Below, piece by piece: positions 52,771 through 61,078 of a DNA stretch of 64,000 bases. Origin of the DNA: Sulfitobacter sp. CW3 (GTDB lineage Bacteria > Pseudomonadota > Alphaproteobacteria > Rhodobacterales > Rhodobacteraceae). The translations under genes were made by a program, and so were the position numbers. Location: assembly GCF_019392245.1 (NCBI RefSeq), contig NZ_JAHXRL010000003.1, positions 372,001-436,000 on the forward strand, given 5' to 3'. Under the pieces are notes generated by a model. It was not told the origin of the DNA. It searched no databases and saw only the letters and a program-made list of their open reading frames with translations. Position 1 is the stretch's first letter. Every line of letters begins with the position of its first letter.

Positions 52771-53407
52771 AAACCTGCTTAGCCTCTTCCAGCGTGTCGA
52801 ATAAGTGAAGCTTTCCGCCCAGTAACACGCCAGCGGAGCGCGCATATTGCTCAAGCGTCTCGGCCTGGTGTGATACGATAATAATGGTTGTCGTGCGCAA
52901 CCGCTCTTTCAAGATTTCGCCTGCTTTGCGGTTAAACTCAACATCTGTTGTGCTCGGCATGCCTTCGTCGATCAGATAGATATCGAAATCCAGCGCCAGC
53001 AAAAGCGCAAAGGAAAACCGCCCGCGCATACCGGCGGAATATGTGCCAACCGGCTGATCGAAATATTCGCCTAACCCGCACAGCCAGCGGCAAAAGCTTT
53101 CGACATAATCAGGGTCCAGCCCGTACAGCCGCGCAATATAGCGGGCGTTCTCCATCGCGGAGACTTTGCTGACAACGCCGCCCATAAAGCCAAGCGGAAA
53201 GCTGATATTACAGCCGCGCCGGATCTCGCCTTCGTCGGCTTTTTCCAGCCCTGCCATCATGTTGATCAGGGTCGATTTGCCGGTGCCGTTTGGTGCCAGG
53301 ATACCCAACGAATTACCCAATTCCACACGGAACGACACATGGTCCAGAATGACCTTGTGCTGTGTGCCCGTCCAAAAGGACTTGGATACATTGTCGAATT
53401 CCAGCAT
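52748..53407 (-). CDS. Capsule polysaccharide ABC transporter ATPase (KpsT-type)
   Basis: A 219-aa ABC ATPase, exactly the usual KpsT length. Walker A is GILAPNGTGKSTLINMM, the signature region YSAGMRGRFSFALLLALDFD is typical of KpsT/Wzt-like exporters, and Walker B is IYLIDEGM, with IVSHQAETLEQYA for the H-loop. ATG at 53407 follows GGAG; the longer frame is less likely. The KpsM permease is not adjacent. It overlaps the KpsE-type gene by 23 nt. Confidence 0.88.
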   Translation of the reverse strand: MLEFDNVSKSFWTGTQHKVILDHVSFRVELGNSLGILAPNGTGKSTLINMMAGLEKADEGEIRRGCNISFPLGFMGGVVSKVSAMENARYIARLYGLDPDYVESFCRWLCGLGEYFDQPVGTYSAGMRGRFSFALLLALDFDIYLIDEGMPSTTDVEFNRKAGEILKERLRTTTIIIVSHQAETLEQYARSAGVLLGGKLHLFDTLEEAKQVYDYETQS

Positions 53408-53637
53408 GACTGCTCCGGTTGCGCCATAATACGTTGGCTCCTCCTTTTGGGCCGGAGGTATAGCCGTCACCTATAGGATGATTTAGACCATATTATGTCG
53501 CATCCTGAAACAGATGTACAACCCAGACTGCCCCCATATGCGCCGCAGGTTTGGGTTCGCGGCGTTCACATTTCGGGCATGCGGTCGTGGTGTTCTTTGC
53601 GATGCCCCGCATTCGGGGCACCCCAGCTGATTTCGGA

Positions 53638-54540
53638 TTAGTGGCCGATCGTTAATGGATCGATACACCGGTCGGTTTCGGTCTCAAGCTCTAGCGTTGT
53701 ATGATGCAGATCGAACGCGTCCAGCACGTGCGATTTTATGGCCCGTCGCAACGCCCCCGCGTCGGTGCCAGCGGCTGCCACGATATGCGCGTCCAGCGCG
53801 TTGCCATGCTCTTGCATGATCCACAGGTGAACATGGTGCACATCAATGACGCCAGGCACCGCGCGCATCGCGGCAATGACATCTTCGGTTTCGATGCCTT
53901 CAGGGCGCGCGAGCATCAAAATCCGCGCTACTTTGGGCAGTTCCGTCGCAGACTGCCACAGAATGTAGCCCGCGATCATCAGGGTCACCAGCGGGTCAAC
54001 CCATGTCCAGCCGAACAGCAGTACAAGCGTCCCCGCGATGATAACCGCGACAGACCCAAGCGCATCGGCCACATTATGCAAAAACGCAGCGCGGATGTTC
54101 ACGCTGGATTTCGACGCGCGATAGGTCAGCGCCGCCGTACCCAGATCGACCAGCAGGGCAAACCCAGCCACAGCAACGATAATCCAGCCCGTAACCGGTT
54201 CAGGCGCGGCAAAGCGCATGACGGCCTCATAGGCCAGATACAGCCCGATCACGATCAATGTGGTATAGTTGATCAGGGCCGCCACTGCCTCGATCCGGCC
54301 ATAGCCAAATGTCATATCGGCATTGGCCGGAAGGCGCGCGATCTTGCGGGCCCCAAAGGCAATGATCAGCGAGATGGCATCGCTAAAGTTATGCAAGGCA
54401 TCGGCAATCAGGGACAGACTGCCCGAAACCAGACCCCCGACAATCTGCGCCAAGGTCAGGCCAAGGTTGATCGCAACCGCTGCGGCAATTTTGCCGTCGC
54501 CCGCATCGGGGTCAACGTGGTGATGATGAGCGTGGGACAT
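53638..54540 (-). CDS. Cation diffusion facilitator (zinc/cobalt exporter)
   Basis: A 300-aa CDF transporter with six membrane segments and a cytoplasmic C-terminal domain. A His-rich start (MSHAHHHHVDPD) is followed by the metal-site pairs LIADALHNFSDA in TM2 and FLHNVADALGSV in TM5, the HxxxD/DxxxD motifs of the ZitB/CzcD branch, which exports Zn2+ and Cd2+. It lies 10 nt after an ArsR-type regulator, with which it is probably co-regulated. Confidence 0.92.
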   Translation of the reverse strand: MSHAHHHHVDPDAGDGKIAAAVAINLGLTLAQIVGGLVSGSLSLIADALHNFSDAISLIIAFGARKIARLPANADMTFGYGRIEAVAALINYTTLIVIGLYLAYEAVMRFAAPEPVTGWIIVAVAGFALLVDLGTAALTYRASKSSVNIRAAFLHNVADALGSVAVIIAGTLVLLFGWTWVDPLVTLMIAGYILWQSATELPKVARILMLARPEGIETEDVIAAMRAVPGVIDVHHVHLWIMQEHGNALDAHIVAAAGTDAGALRRAIKSHVLDAFDLHHTTLELETETDRCIDPLTIGH

Positions 54541-54550
54541 AGGGCGCTTT

Positions 54551-54895
54551 CTAAAGGTGGGGATGGTCGGGGCAGGGTGCATCGGCGTCAGCGCAGCATT
54601 CGGTCAATAGAAACTGCGACATCTCGTTGATCGCCGCATGGGCGACAGCGGCACAGATGATATTGCGCCCCTGCTTTTGCTGGTGCACCAAACCGGCCGC
54701 GACCAGCAGTTTTACATGATGGGTAAGCGTTGATCCGGTGATGGCCGATCTTTCGCCAAGCGTGCCAATCGTCAGCCCCTTTGGTCCGGCGCGCACAAGG
54801 GTGCGCAGCACTTGCAAACGTTGCTCGGACCCAAGGGCCGCAAAACGTGCCGCGGCAAGGGTGAGGTCGGACAGCGGGGGTGGTAATACTTTCAT
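54551..54895 (-). CDS. ArsR-family metal sensor
   Basis: A 114-aa winged-helix repressor: ALGSEQRLQVLRTLVRAG, then ERSAITGSTLTHHVKLLVAA as recognition helix. The C-terminal tail LTECCADADAPCPDHPHL holds Cys and His residues suited to metal binding. With the CDF gene directly behind it, derepression by Zn/Cd or a similar ion is likely. Confidence 0.88.
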   Translation of the reverse strand: MKVLPPPLSDLTLAAARFAALGSEQRLQVLRTLVRAGPKGLTIGTLGERSAITGSTLTHHVKLLVAAGLVHQQKQGRNIICAAVAHAAINEMSQFLLTECCADADAPCPDHPHL

Positions 54896-54896
54896 G

Positions 54897-54906
54897 TTTC
54901 TAGAAA
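54897..54906. promoter_or_regulatory. Palindrome at the arsR start
   Basis: TTTCTAGAAA is a perfect 10-bp palindrome overlapping the upstream edge of the arsR start, a suitable operator position. Confidence 0.4.
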
Positions 54907-54935
54907 TATCGAACTGGCGGCCCGCGTCAAGGTCG

Positions 54936-54953
54936 TTTCGACAAATCTCGAAA
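54936..54953. promoter_or_regulatory. Inverted repeat between arsR and the UDG gene
   Basis: TTTCGA (54936-54941) and TCGAAA (54948-54953) form a 6-6-6 inverted repeat in the divergent gap. Together with the palindrome at 54897 it suggests a two-site ArsR operator. Confidence 0.4.
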
Positions 54954-55005
54954 TGAATCCGCCTCGCCTGATTGAAACCTGCGTTTGCGCTGTTATTTCG
55001 GGTGT

Positions 55006-55593
55006 ATGACCGACATCAGACCAGATTTGCGCGCCTGTACCTTATGTGCCGACCGCTTTGCCCAGACGGCAACGGCGCATCGCCCCAATCCGGTGGTTTG
55101 GTTCCAGCCGGGTGCCCGTTTGCTGATCGCGTCGCAGGCCCCGGGGGTGCGCGTGCACGTCGCGAACACGCCGTTCTGGGATGCGTCAGGCAAACGCCTG
55201 CGCGACTGGTTGGGGCTGGACGAAGACGCATTTTACGACCGCAACCGCGTCGCGATCATTCCGATGGCATTCTGCTTTCCGGGGTATGACGCCAAAGGCA
55301 GCGATCTGCCGCCCCCGCCGATTTGTGCGAAAACATGGCGGGCAGGGGCCTTGGCAACGGTGCCTGACGTCCGGTTGACGGTGCTGATCGGCGGGCATGC
55401 CATGCGCTATCATCTGCCGGGGTTTACCACCGTGACCCAAGCTGTTGCCGATTGGCGCAGCCATCCGCCGGGCGTCTTTGCCTTGCCTCATCCGTCTTGG
55501 CGCAATACCGGTTGGCTCAAGAAAAATCCGTGGTTCGAGGAAGACGTGCTTCCTCGGCTGCGCAAAGCTGTAAGGGATGTGATGCATGACTGA
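55006..55593 (+). CDS. Uracil-DNA glycosylase-family protein (four-cysteine, Fe-S type)
   Basis: A 195-aa UDG-superfamily protein. Motif A is IASQAPGVRVH (usually GQAPG), motif B is LPHPSWRNTGWL. Four cysteines at 11, 14, 90 and 107 are spaced as in the Fe-S cluster UDGs of families 4 and 5. It probably removes uracil or a damaged base from DNA. The start at 55006 replaces the longer frame. It overlaps the SseB-like gene by 8 nt. Confidence 0.83.
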   Translation: MTDIRPDLRACTLCADRFAQTATAHRPNPVVWFQPGARLLIASQAPGVRVHVANTPFWDASGKRLRDWLGLDEDAFYDRNRVAIIPMAFCFPGYDAKGSDLPPPPICAKTWRAGALATVPDVRLTVLIGGHAMRYHLPGFTTVTQAVADWRSHPPGVFALPHPSWRNTGWLKKNPWFEEDVLPRLRKAVRDVMHD

Positions 55594-56371
55594 CCCAACA
55601 CCACTGGACACCGCACATGCCGCCATGATGGCGGATGATGGAAACGATGCCGCGCGTTTGCGTTTCTATGAACGCATGGCCGATGTGGAACTGTTCATGC
55701 TGCTCGAGGATGAGCCCGCCGATGATCAGGTCAGCCCGGTGTTGCTGCAAGATGCCTATGTCCTGGTTTTTGATCGCATCGAACGGCTGGCCGCTTATGT
55801 GGGCCACGCGGCCCCTTATGTGGCGCTGTCGGGTCGGGCGATTGCGGGCATGCTGGACGGCCAGCCGCTTGGCATGGCCGTTAACATGAATGTCGCACCG
55901 TCGGCCATTTTGCTGCCCGACAGCGCAGTGGCGTGGCTGCGCGATACGCTGGCCCATACGCCCGGGCAGGTCGAGGCCAAGATCACGCGCGTCATCCCGC
56001 CCAAAGGTCTGCCCGAAACTCTGATCGCCGCGATCGATGCCAAGCTGGCCACCGCCACCGGTATGGCTGCGGGTGCGTGGCTGGTGGGCGTCGAATACGA
56101 GGGTGGAAGTCGCGGGCATTTGCTGGGGTTTGTGGGTGCGATCCCCCGCGCCCAAGACGCGCTGGTGCGTGCCGCCTCAGAGGCGCTGACCTTTTCGGGA
56201 ATCGAAGCAGGTGCCATGGACGTCGGATTTTTCGAGGCATCTGACCCGACGGTTGATAAACTGTCCAAGGTCGGGTTGCGTTTCGATCTGCCCCAAATGG
56301 AACCCCTGCAAAACACCCCCCGGATGGAAGCACCGGGATCTGACCCCAGCAAGCCGCCGATCCTGCACTAG
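55586..56371 (+). CDS. SseB-family protein
   Basis: A 261-aa cytoplasmic protein resembling the SseB N-terminal family known in Rhodobacteraceae: FYERMADVELFMLLEDEPAD, then DRIERLAAYV and PYVALSGRAIAGMLDGQPLG. No secretion system is near, so the enteric SseB link is by name only. It starts inside the UDG gene end, so the two may be functionally linked; that is inference. Confidence 0.75.
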   Translation: MTDPTPLDTAHAAMMADDGNDAARLRFYERMADVELFMLLEDEPADDQVSPVLLQDAYVLVFDRIERLAAYVGHAAPYVALSGRAIAGMLDGQPLGMAVNMNVAPSAILLPDSAVAWLRDTLAHTPGQVEAKITRVIPPKGLPETLIAAIDAKLATATGMAAGAWLVGVEYEGGSRGHLLGFVGAIPRAQDALVRAASEALTFSGIEAGAMDVGFFEASDPTVDKLSKVGLRFDLPQMEPLQNTPRMEAPGSDPSKPPILH

Positions 56372-56381
56372 AGGTGATCAA

Positions 56382-56927
56382 ATGAAGCCAGAGTTCACAT
56401 CAGACTTTGCAGGCCGGGAAGCCGAGATAACGCGGCTTTGCACGGATAGTTTTACGGTGTCCGATAGTGTCGAGGAAGGCAGATTGGTGGGTCAACTCGC
56501 CCGCGACCTGATGCAGAGCACACCGCGCGATGACGTGATTATGTGGGCGGCGTTGGAGAATAGCAAAGTGATCGGCTGCGTGTTCTTTTCCCGCCTACGC
56601 TTTGATGAGGACGGGCGGGCGGTGTTCCTCATGGCACCGGTGGCCGTAAAAACCGAGCATCAAAATATCGGCATCGGGCAGAAATTGATAGCGCGGGGGC
56701 TGGAAAATTTGCGCCAAAGGGATGTTGATTTTGTCCTCACCTACGGCGATCCGAACTACTATATCAAAACCAGCTTTCAACCGATCAGCGCAGATATGGC
56801 AAGCCCCCCGATGGGGCTCAGCATGCCTTTCGGGTGGCTGGGGCAACCGCTGTCGCCCAAGAACAATTGGCCGTTGGTCGGCCCGTCAGTCTGTGTGGCA
56901 GCATTGCAAAAAGCGGAGCTCTGGTAG
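56382..56927 (+). CDS. GNAT-family N-acetyltransferase
   Basis: A 181-aa GNAT protein, with LMAPVAVKTEHQNIGIGQKL as the acetyl-CoA-binding motif A (R/Q-x-x-G-x-G/A pattern). It is close to YhbS-like acetyltransferases. ATG at 56382 follows GAGGTGATCA; the longer frame runs into the SseB gene. It lies 10 nt after the SseB stop. Substrate unknown. Confidence 0.87.
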   Translation: MKPEFTSDFAGREAEITRLCTDSFTVSDSVEEGRLVGQLARDLMQSTPRDDVIMWAALENSKVIGCVFFSRLRFDEDGRAVFLMAPVAVKTEHQNIGIGQKLIARGLENLRQRDVDFVLTYGDPNYYIKTSFQPISADMASPPMGLSMPFGWLGQPLSPKNNWPLVGPSVCVAALQKAELW

Positions 56928-57028
56928 CCGTTGTGATCTGCCCCTACATCACCATAGCCCTGCACTATAATACCTAACGACAGACAGTATAATTGCGGTA
57001 TCCTTTTTAGATCAAAGGAGGTCCGCCC

Positions 57029-57853
57029 ATGTTGTTTCGTTTGATACTCGCCCTGTCGCTGCTGGCCCCCGTGGCCCAAGCGCAGATAGAAACCCGCACG
57101 CCCAGCCACTGCATCGCTTTGGCAGATGCGACCCCGGGGCTGGAATACCTGACCCTTGCCAGCATGCCCGATGTCGCGGCTGAAACGGTCCATCTGCATT
57201 ACATCGCCCATGCCAGTTTCTTGATCCGCAGCCATGGCGGGCTGAACATGGTGACGGATTTCACCGGCTTCACAGGCACGCTGCCGATCATCCCTGACGT
57301 GGTCACCATGAACCGTGCCCATGAAAGCCATTTCACCCAATTCCCCGATCCTGCCATCCCGCATATCTTGCCCGGCTGGGGCGAATTTGGCCAAGGTGTC
57401 GATCACGCGTTGGATTTGGGAGAGGCCCTGATCCGCAATGTCTCAACCGATATCCGGTCGCAATTCGCAGGGGGCGAGGAAAACGGCAATTCGATCTTCA
57501 TATTCGAGATGGCAGGCCTGTGTATCGGTCATCTTGGGCATTTGCATCATGAACCCGGCGCCGCGCAATATGCGGCCATCGGGCGGCTTGATGTCGTTAT
57601 GGCCCCGGTGGATGGCGGCTATACCCTTGATCTGCCCACCATGATCCGCATCCTCAAACGTCTGAAATCGTCGATTGTGATCCCCATGCACTGGTTTTCC
57701 GATTTCGGCTTGGGTGACTTCCTGACCGCGATGTCCGACGACTTCACCGTGATCCACGTCGAGGGACCATCGTTACAAGTGTCGCGCGACCGGCTGCCGT
57801 CACGGCCCACGATCATGGTGCTGCGCCCGCAATATTTGCGCAGCGACAATTAA
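57029..57853 (+). CDS. Secreted metallo-beta-lactamase-fold hydrolase (UlaG-like)
   Basis: A 274-aa protein with a signal peptide ending PVAQAQ (about residue 19). Metal-binding residues appear in HYIAHASFLIRS, MNRAHESHFTQ, CIGHLGHLHHEP and IPMHWFSD, a UlaG-type rather than class B arrangement, since the HxHxDH motif is replaced by HESH. Location is periplasmic. Substrate unknown; relatives include lactonases and phosphodiesterases. Confidence 0.82.
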   Translation: MLFRLILALSLLAPVAQAQIETRTPSHCIALADATPGLEYLTLASMPDVAAETVHLHYIAHASFLIRSHGGLNMVTDFTGFTGTLPIIPDVVTMNRAHESHFTQFPDPAIPHILPGWGEFGQGVDHALDLGEALIRNVSTDIRSQFAGGEENGNSIFIFEMAGLCIGHLGHLHHEPGAAQYAAIGRLDVVMAPVDGGYTLDLPTMIRILKRLKSSIVIPMHWFSDFGLGDFLTAMSDDFTVIHVEGPSLQVSRDRLPSRPTIMVLRPQYLRSDN

Positions 57854-57893
57854 GCGGCTTGCAAGTTTTCCGCGGCGGCGCGATCAATGCACC

Positions 57894-59315
57894 ATGAAAC
57901 TGAACCCCGCCGATCCCGCTTTCGAGGCCGCCTTGCGTGCCGATCTTTCCTCCGATGTGTTTCGCCCCGTCGAACCACGGTATCTGGAAGAACCACGCGG
58001 GCTTTATGCCGGACAATCCGCGATCCTCGCGCTGCCCCGCAATGTGCAAGAGGTCTCTACCCTGATCCGCCATGCAAACGCCGCGCGTGTGGGCGTGATC
58101 CCCTATGGCGGCGGCACCGGGCTGGTCGGGGGGCAGGTCGCGGAAAACGGCCCGACCCCGCTGATCCTGTCGCTTGAGCGGATGAATAAAGTGCGCGCGG
58201 TCTACCCGGATGAAAACGTGCTGGTGGCCGAGGCGGGGGTGATCCTGTCCGATGTTCAGGATGCGGCGGAAAACGTGAACCGTCTGTTCCCCCTGTCGCT
58301 CGCGGCCCAAGGGTCGGCCCGCATCGGCGGTAACCTTGCCACGAATGCGGGGGGCACGGGGGTTCTGCGCTATGGCAATGCCCGCGATCTGTGTCTGGGC
58401 CTCGAAGCCGTCTTGCCCGACGGGCAAATCTGGAACGGTCTGACGCGGCTGCGTAAAAACAACACCGGCTATGACCTGCGCCACCTGCTGATCGGGGCCG
58501 AAGGCACGCTGGGCGTGATCACGGCTGCGGCCCTCAAGCTATTTGCGCGTCCGGCCAAATCAGGAACGGCGCTGCTGGTGGTGCAATCGCCCGCCGCTGC
58601 CCTGAAACTGCTGTCCATGGCCCGTGATCAACTGGGCGAAATGGTCAGCGCCTTTGAAATAGTGAACAAGATGGGCTTTGATTTCCTTGCCGAAACAATG
58701 CCCGAAGTGCGCCAGCCTTTCGATACGCCACCAGACTGGTGCGTGTTGATCGAACTCGGCCTTAGCGGTGATCTTGACCCGGCCACATCGCTCGAAACCC
58801 TGTTTGAGCGCGCGATGGAGGCCGATCTGGTCACAGACGGGCTGATCGCGCAAAGCCAGCAGCAATCGGATGACTTCTGGGCGATCCGCGAGATGATCCC
58901 CCACGCGAACCGCAAAGTGGGCTCGATCTCAAGCCATGATATTTCTGTGCCGCTGGGTGCCATCCCCGAGTTCATTATCAAAGCCGGTGAAAAAATCGCA
59001 GCCCTGGGTGATTTCCGCATCAACTGCTTCGGCCATGTCGGCGACGGAAACCTGCACTACAACATCTTCCCCGTGATCGAAAAATCCCGCACGGATCATG
59101 AAAACGAACGCGAAAAAATCAAAACGGCAATCCACGATCTGACCCATGAATTGGGCGGGTCGGTCAGCGCCGAACACGGTATCGGCAGGCTCAAGGTCAA
59201 AGACCTCGAACGCTACAGCGATCCGGCCAAACTATCCGCGATCCATGCAATAAAAGCAGCGCTCGATCCGAATGGCATCATGAACCCCGGCGCAATCGTC
59301 CCCGCACCAAGCTAA
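57894..59315 (+). CDS. FAD-binding D-2-hydroxyacid oxidase/dehydrogenase (D2HGDH-like)
   Basis: A 473-aa vanillyl-alcohol-oxidase-fold flavoenzyme. FAD-binding residues are in PYGGGTGLVGGQ, LAAQGSARIGGNLATNAGG and LIGAEGTLGVIT; the C-terminal FAD-oxidase domain has CFGHVGDGNLHYN and SAEHGIGRLK. These fit D-2-hydroxyglutarate or D-lactate dehydrogenases (GlcD-like, single chain). It is preceded by 40 nt from the MBL-fold gene and could share its transcript. Confidence 0.9.
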   Translation: MKLNPADPAFEAALRADLSSDVFRPVEPRYLEEPRGLYAGQSAILALPRNVQEVSTLIRHANAARVGVIPYGGGTGLVGGQVAENGPTPLILSLERMNKVRAVYPDENVLVAEAGVILSDVQDAAENVNRLFPLSLAAQGSARIGGNLATNAGGTGVLRYGNARDLCLGLEAVLPDGQIWNGLTRLRKNNTGYDLRHLLIGAEGTLGVITAAALKLFARPAKSGTALLVVQSPAAALKLLSMARDQLGEMVSAFEIVNKMGFDFLAETMPEVRQPFDTPPDWCVLIELGLSGDLDPATSLETLFERAMEADLVTDGLIAQSQQQSDDFWAIREMIPHANRKVGSISSHDISVPLGAIPEFIIKAGEKIAALGDFRINCFGHVGDGNLHYNIFPVIEKSRTDHENEREKIKTAIHDLTHELGGSVSAEHGIGRLKVKDLERYSDPAKLSAIHAIKAALDPNGIMNPGAIVPAPS

Positions 59316-59321
59316 CCCGCA

Positions 59322-59379
59322 TTCTCTGGCTCTGAAATATCCCGGGGGAAGGCCCGAAGGGACGGGGGGCAGCGCCCCC
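59322..59379 (-). repeat. Box-1 element with G/C hairpin (copy 3)
   Basis: TTCTCTGGCTCTGAAATATC(C) at 59322-59342 is the inverse of box 1, followed by GGGGGC (59365-59370) paired with GCCCCC (59374-59379). It sits between the convergent flavoenzyme and apt genes. Confidence 0.7.
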
Positions 59380-59386
59380 AAACCTG

Positions 59387-59917
59387 CTACATACCGTCAA
59401 AAGCACAAAGCGCATGAACATCCATGCCCATCGCTTCCAGACGCTTGCGCCCGCCAAGCTCGGGCAGGTCAATGATAAACGCGCATGACACAATCTTGCC
59501 GCCCAGCTTTTCGATCAGCTTGATCCCGGCCTCGGCAGTGCCACCTGTGGCCAGCAGATCATCCACGATCAAAACCCGTTCGCCCGGCTGGATCGCATCG
59601 TCATGGATTTCAACCGTGGCCTCACCATATTCCAAAACATAGTCCTGCGAGATGGTCTTGCCTGGTAACTTGCCCGCCTTGCGGATCGGCACAAAACCGA
59701 CCGACAACTGGTGCGCAATCGCGCCACCCAGGATAAACCCACGCGCCTCAAGGCCAACAACCTTATCAATTGCTATCCCTGCATAGGGGTGCAGCATCTG
59801 ATCAATCGCCATGCGAAACCCGCGCGGATCGGCAAAAAGCGTGGTCACGTCGCGGAACATGATCCCCTCATGGGGGAAATCAACGATGGTGCGAATATAG
59901 TCCTGAACCTGTTTCAT
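59387..59917 (-). CDS. apt: Adenine phosphoribosyltransferase
   Basis: Makes AMP from adenine and PRPP. The 176-aa chain has [30 protein letters not shown] and the PRPP motif [16 protein letters not shown]. The start at 59917 is supported by the family N-terminus [11 protein letters not shown]. It lies about 106 nt behind mtnP in the same direction, so adenine released by MtnP can be salvaged directly. Confidence 0.95.
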   Translation of the reverse strand: MKQVQDYIRTIVDFPHEGIMFRDVTTLFADPRGFRMAIDQMLHPYAGIAIDKVVGLEARGFILGGAIAHQLSVGFVPIRKAGKLPGKTISQDYVLEYGEATVEIHDDAIQPGERVLIVDDLLATGGTAEAGIKLIEKLGGKIVSCAFIIDLPELGGRKRLEAMGMDVHALCAFDGM

Positions 59918-60023
59918 CTGGTTCTCCAAAACCCAAGGGGCGGCGCAAAGGGCTCCCCCCTTCGTCTTCACCCTTTTAAAAATACTCATAACCCGGTCCA
60001 GCCGGGCCTTGATCGTTTAATGC

Positions 60024-60896
60024 TTAAATCATCCGACCTGCAACCGCATCCAGCTTCGCCATCAACGTCGGGTCACGCATTTCGGGTTGGGTCAGGATGG
60101 CGTATTCCAGCGCACGGTCACAGCCATGCGAGCAGGCCTCCCGCTCGGTCCCCAAAAGTGCTGGCAAACGTGCCACCAATGCGCGGCCTTTGTCGGCATT
60201 GCCCATCAGGGTCCCGATGATCTTGGTCACGTCGACTTCGCCATGCTCGGGGTGCCAGCTGTCATAGTCGGTGATCATCGCAACGGATGCGTAACAAAGC
60301 TCGGCCTCGCGGGCCAATTTCGCTTCGGGCATGTTGGTCATCCCGATCACATCGGCACCCCAGCTGTTGCGGTACATGTTGGATTCGGCCAGCGTCGAAA
60401 ACTGCGGCCCTTCCATCGCCAGATAGGTGCCGCCGCGGTGCACGTTGATGCCAGCGTCCCGCGCGGCGGTTTCGCAGGCATCGCTTAAGCGCGGGCAGGT
60501 CGGGTGCGCGACGCTGACATGGGCGACACAGCCGGTGCCAAAGAATGATTTTTCCCGTGCGAATGTCCGGTCAATAAACTGGTCCACGATCACGAAATCG
60601 CCCGGTGCCATTTCCTCGCGGAACGACCCGCAGGCCGAGACGCTGATCACATCCGTGCAGCCCAACCGTTTCAGCGCGTCGATATTGGCGCGGTAGGGCA
60701 CGGTTGACGGTGAATGAACATGCCCGCGCCCGTGACGCGGTAGAAATGCCATTTCTACGCCACCCAGTGTCCCGGTTAGGATCGCATCGGATGGTGCGCC
60801 CCAGGGGCTTTCGACGGTCAGCCATTCAGCGCCTTCAAGCCCGTTAATGTCGTAGATACCCGATCCGCCAATGACGGCGATTTTTGTGTTTGTCAT
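60024..60896 (-). CDS. mtnP: S-methyl-5'-thioadenosine phosphorylase
   Basis: Phosphorolysis of methylthioadenosine to adenine and methylthioribose-1-phosphate. The 290-aa chain starts KIAVIGGSGIYDINGLEG and carries FLPRHGRGHVHSPSTVPYRA, ISVSACGSFREEMAPGDFV and GTYLAMEGPQFST, typical of MTAPs. ATG at 60896 replaces the longer frame. No mtnA-E genes are near, so methylthioribose-phosphate use is not shown here. Confidence 0.93.
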   Translation of the reverse strand: MTNTKIAVIGGSGIYDINGLEGAEWLTVESPWGAPSDAILTGTLGGVEMAFLPRHGRGHVHSPSTVPYRANIDALKRLGCTDVISVSACGSFREEMAPGDFVIVDQFIDRTFAREKSFFGTGCVAHVSVAHPTCPRLSDACETAARDAGINVHRGGTYLAMEGPQFSTLAESNMYRNSWGADVIGMTNMPEAKLAREAELCYASVAMITDYDSWHPEHGEVDVTKIIGTLMGNADKGRALVARLPALLGTEREACSHGCDRALEYAILTQPEMRDPTLMAKLDAVAGRMI

Positions 60897-61078
60897 GGGA
60901 ATGCCCTTGGATTGATCTGCGGGCAGAGTATCAAGGATCACCGTGATGGAAACCCCGAAACCTGCCCGCGCGGCCCCTATGCACGCGCCTTGCCTTTTCT
61001 TCTGCTGTGCTTTGCTCTAGTGAGCGCAAAATAGTCTATTACCCCTTACCCCGACCCCACAATATGAAGGATGCCCCC

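Noticed and set aside
53483..53668. 61-codon minus-strand frame with a CPxCG pair upstream of kpsT
   Set aside because: Only one CxxC, overlap with the end of the CDF gene and no ribosome site; the gap is better seen as leader sequence with a small hairpin at 53603-53620.
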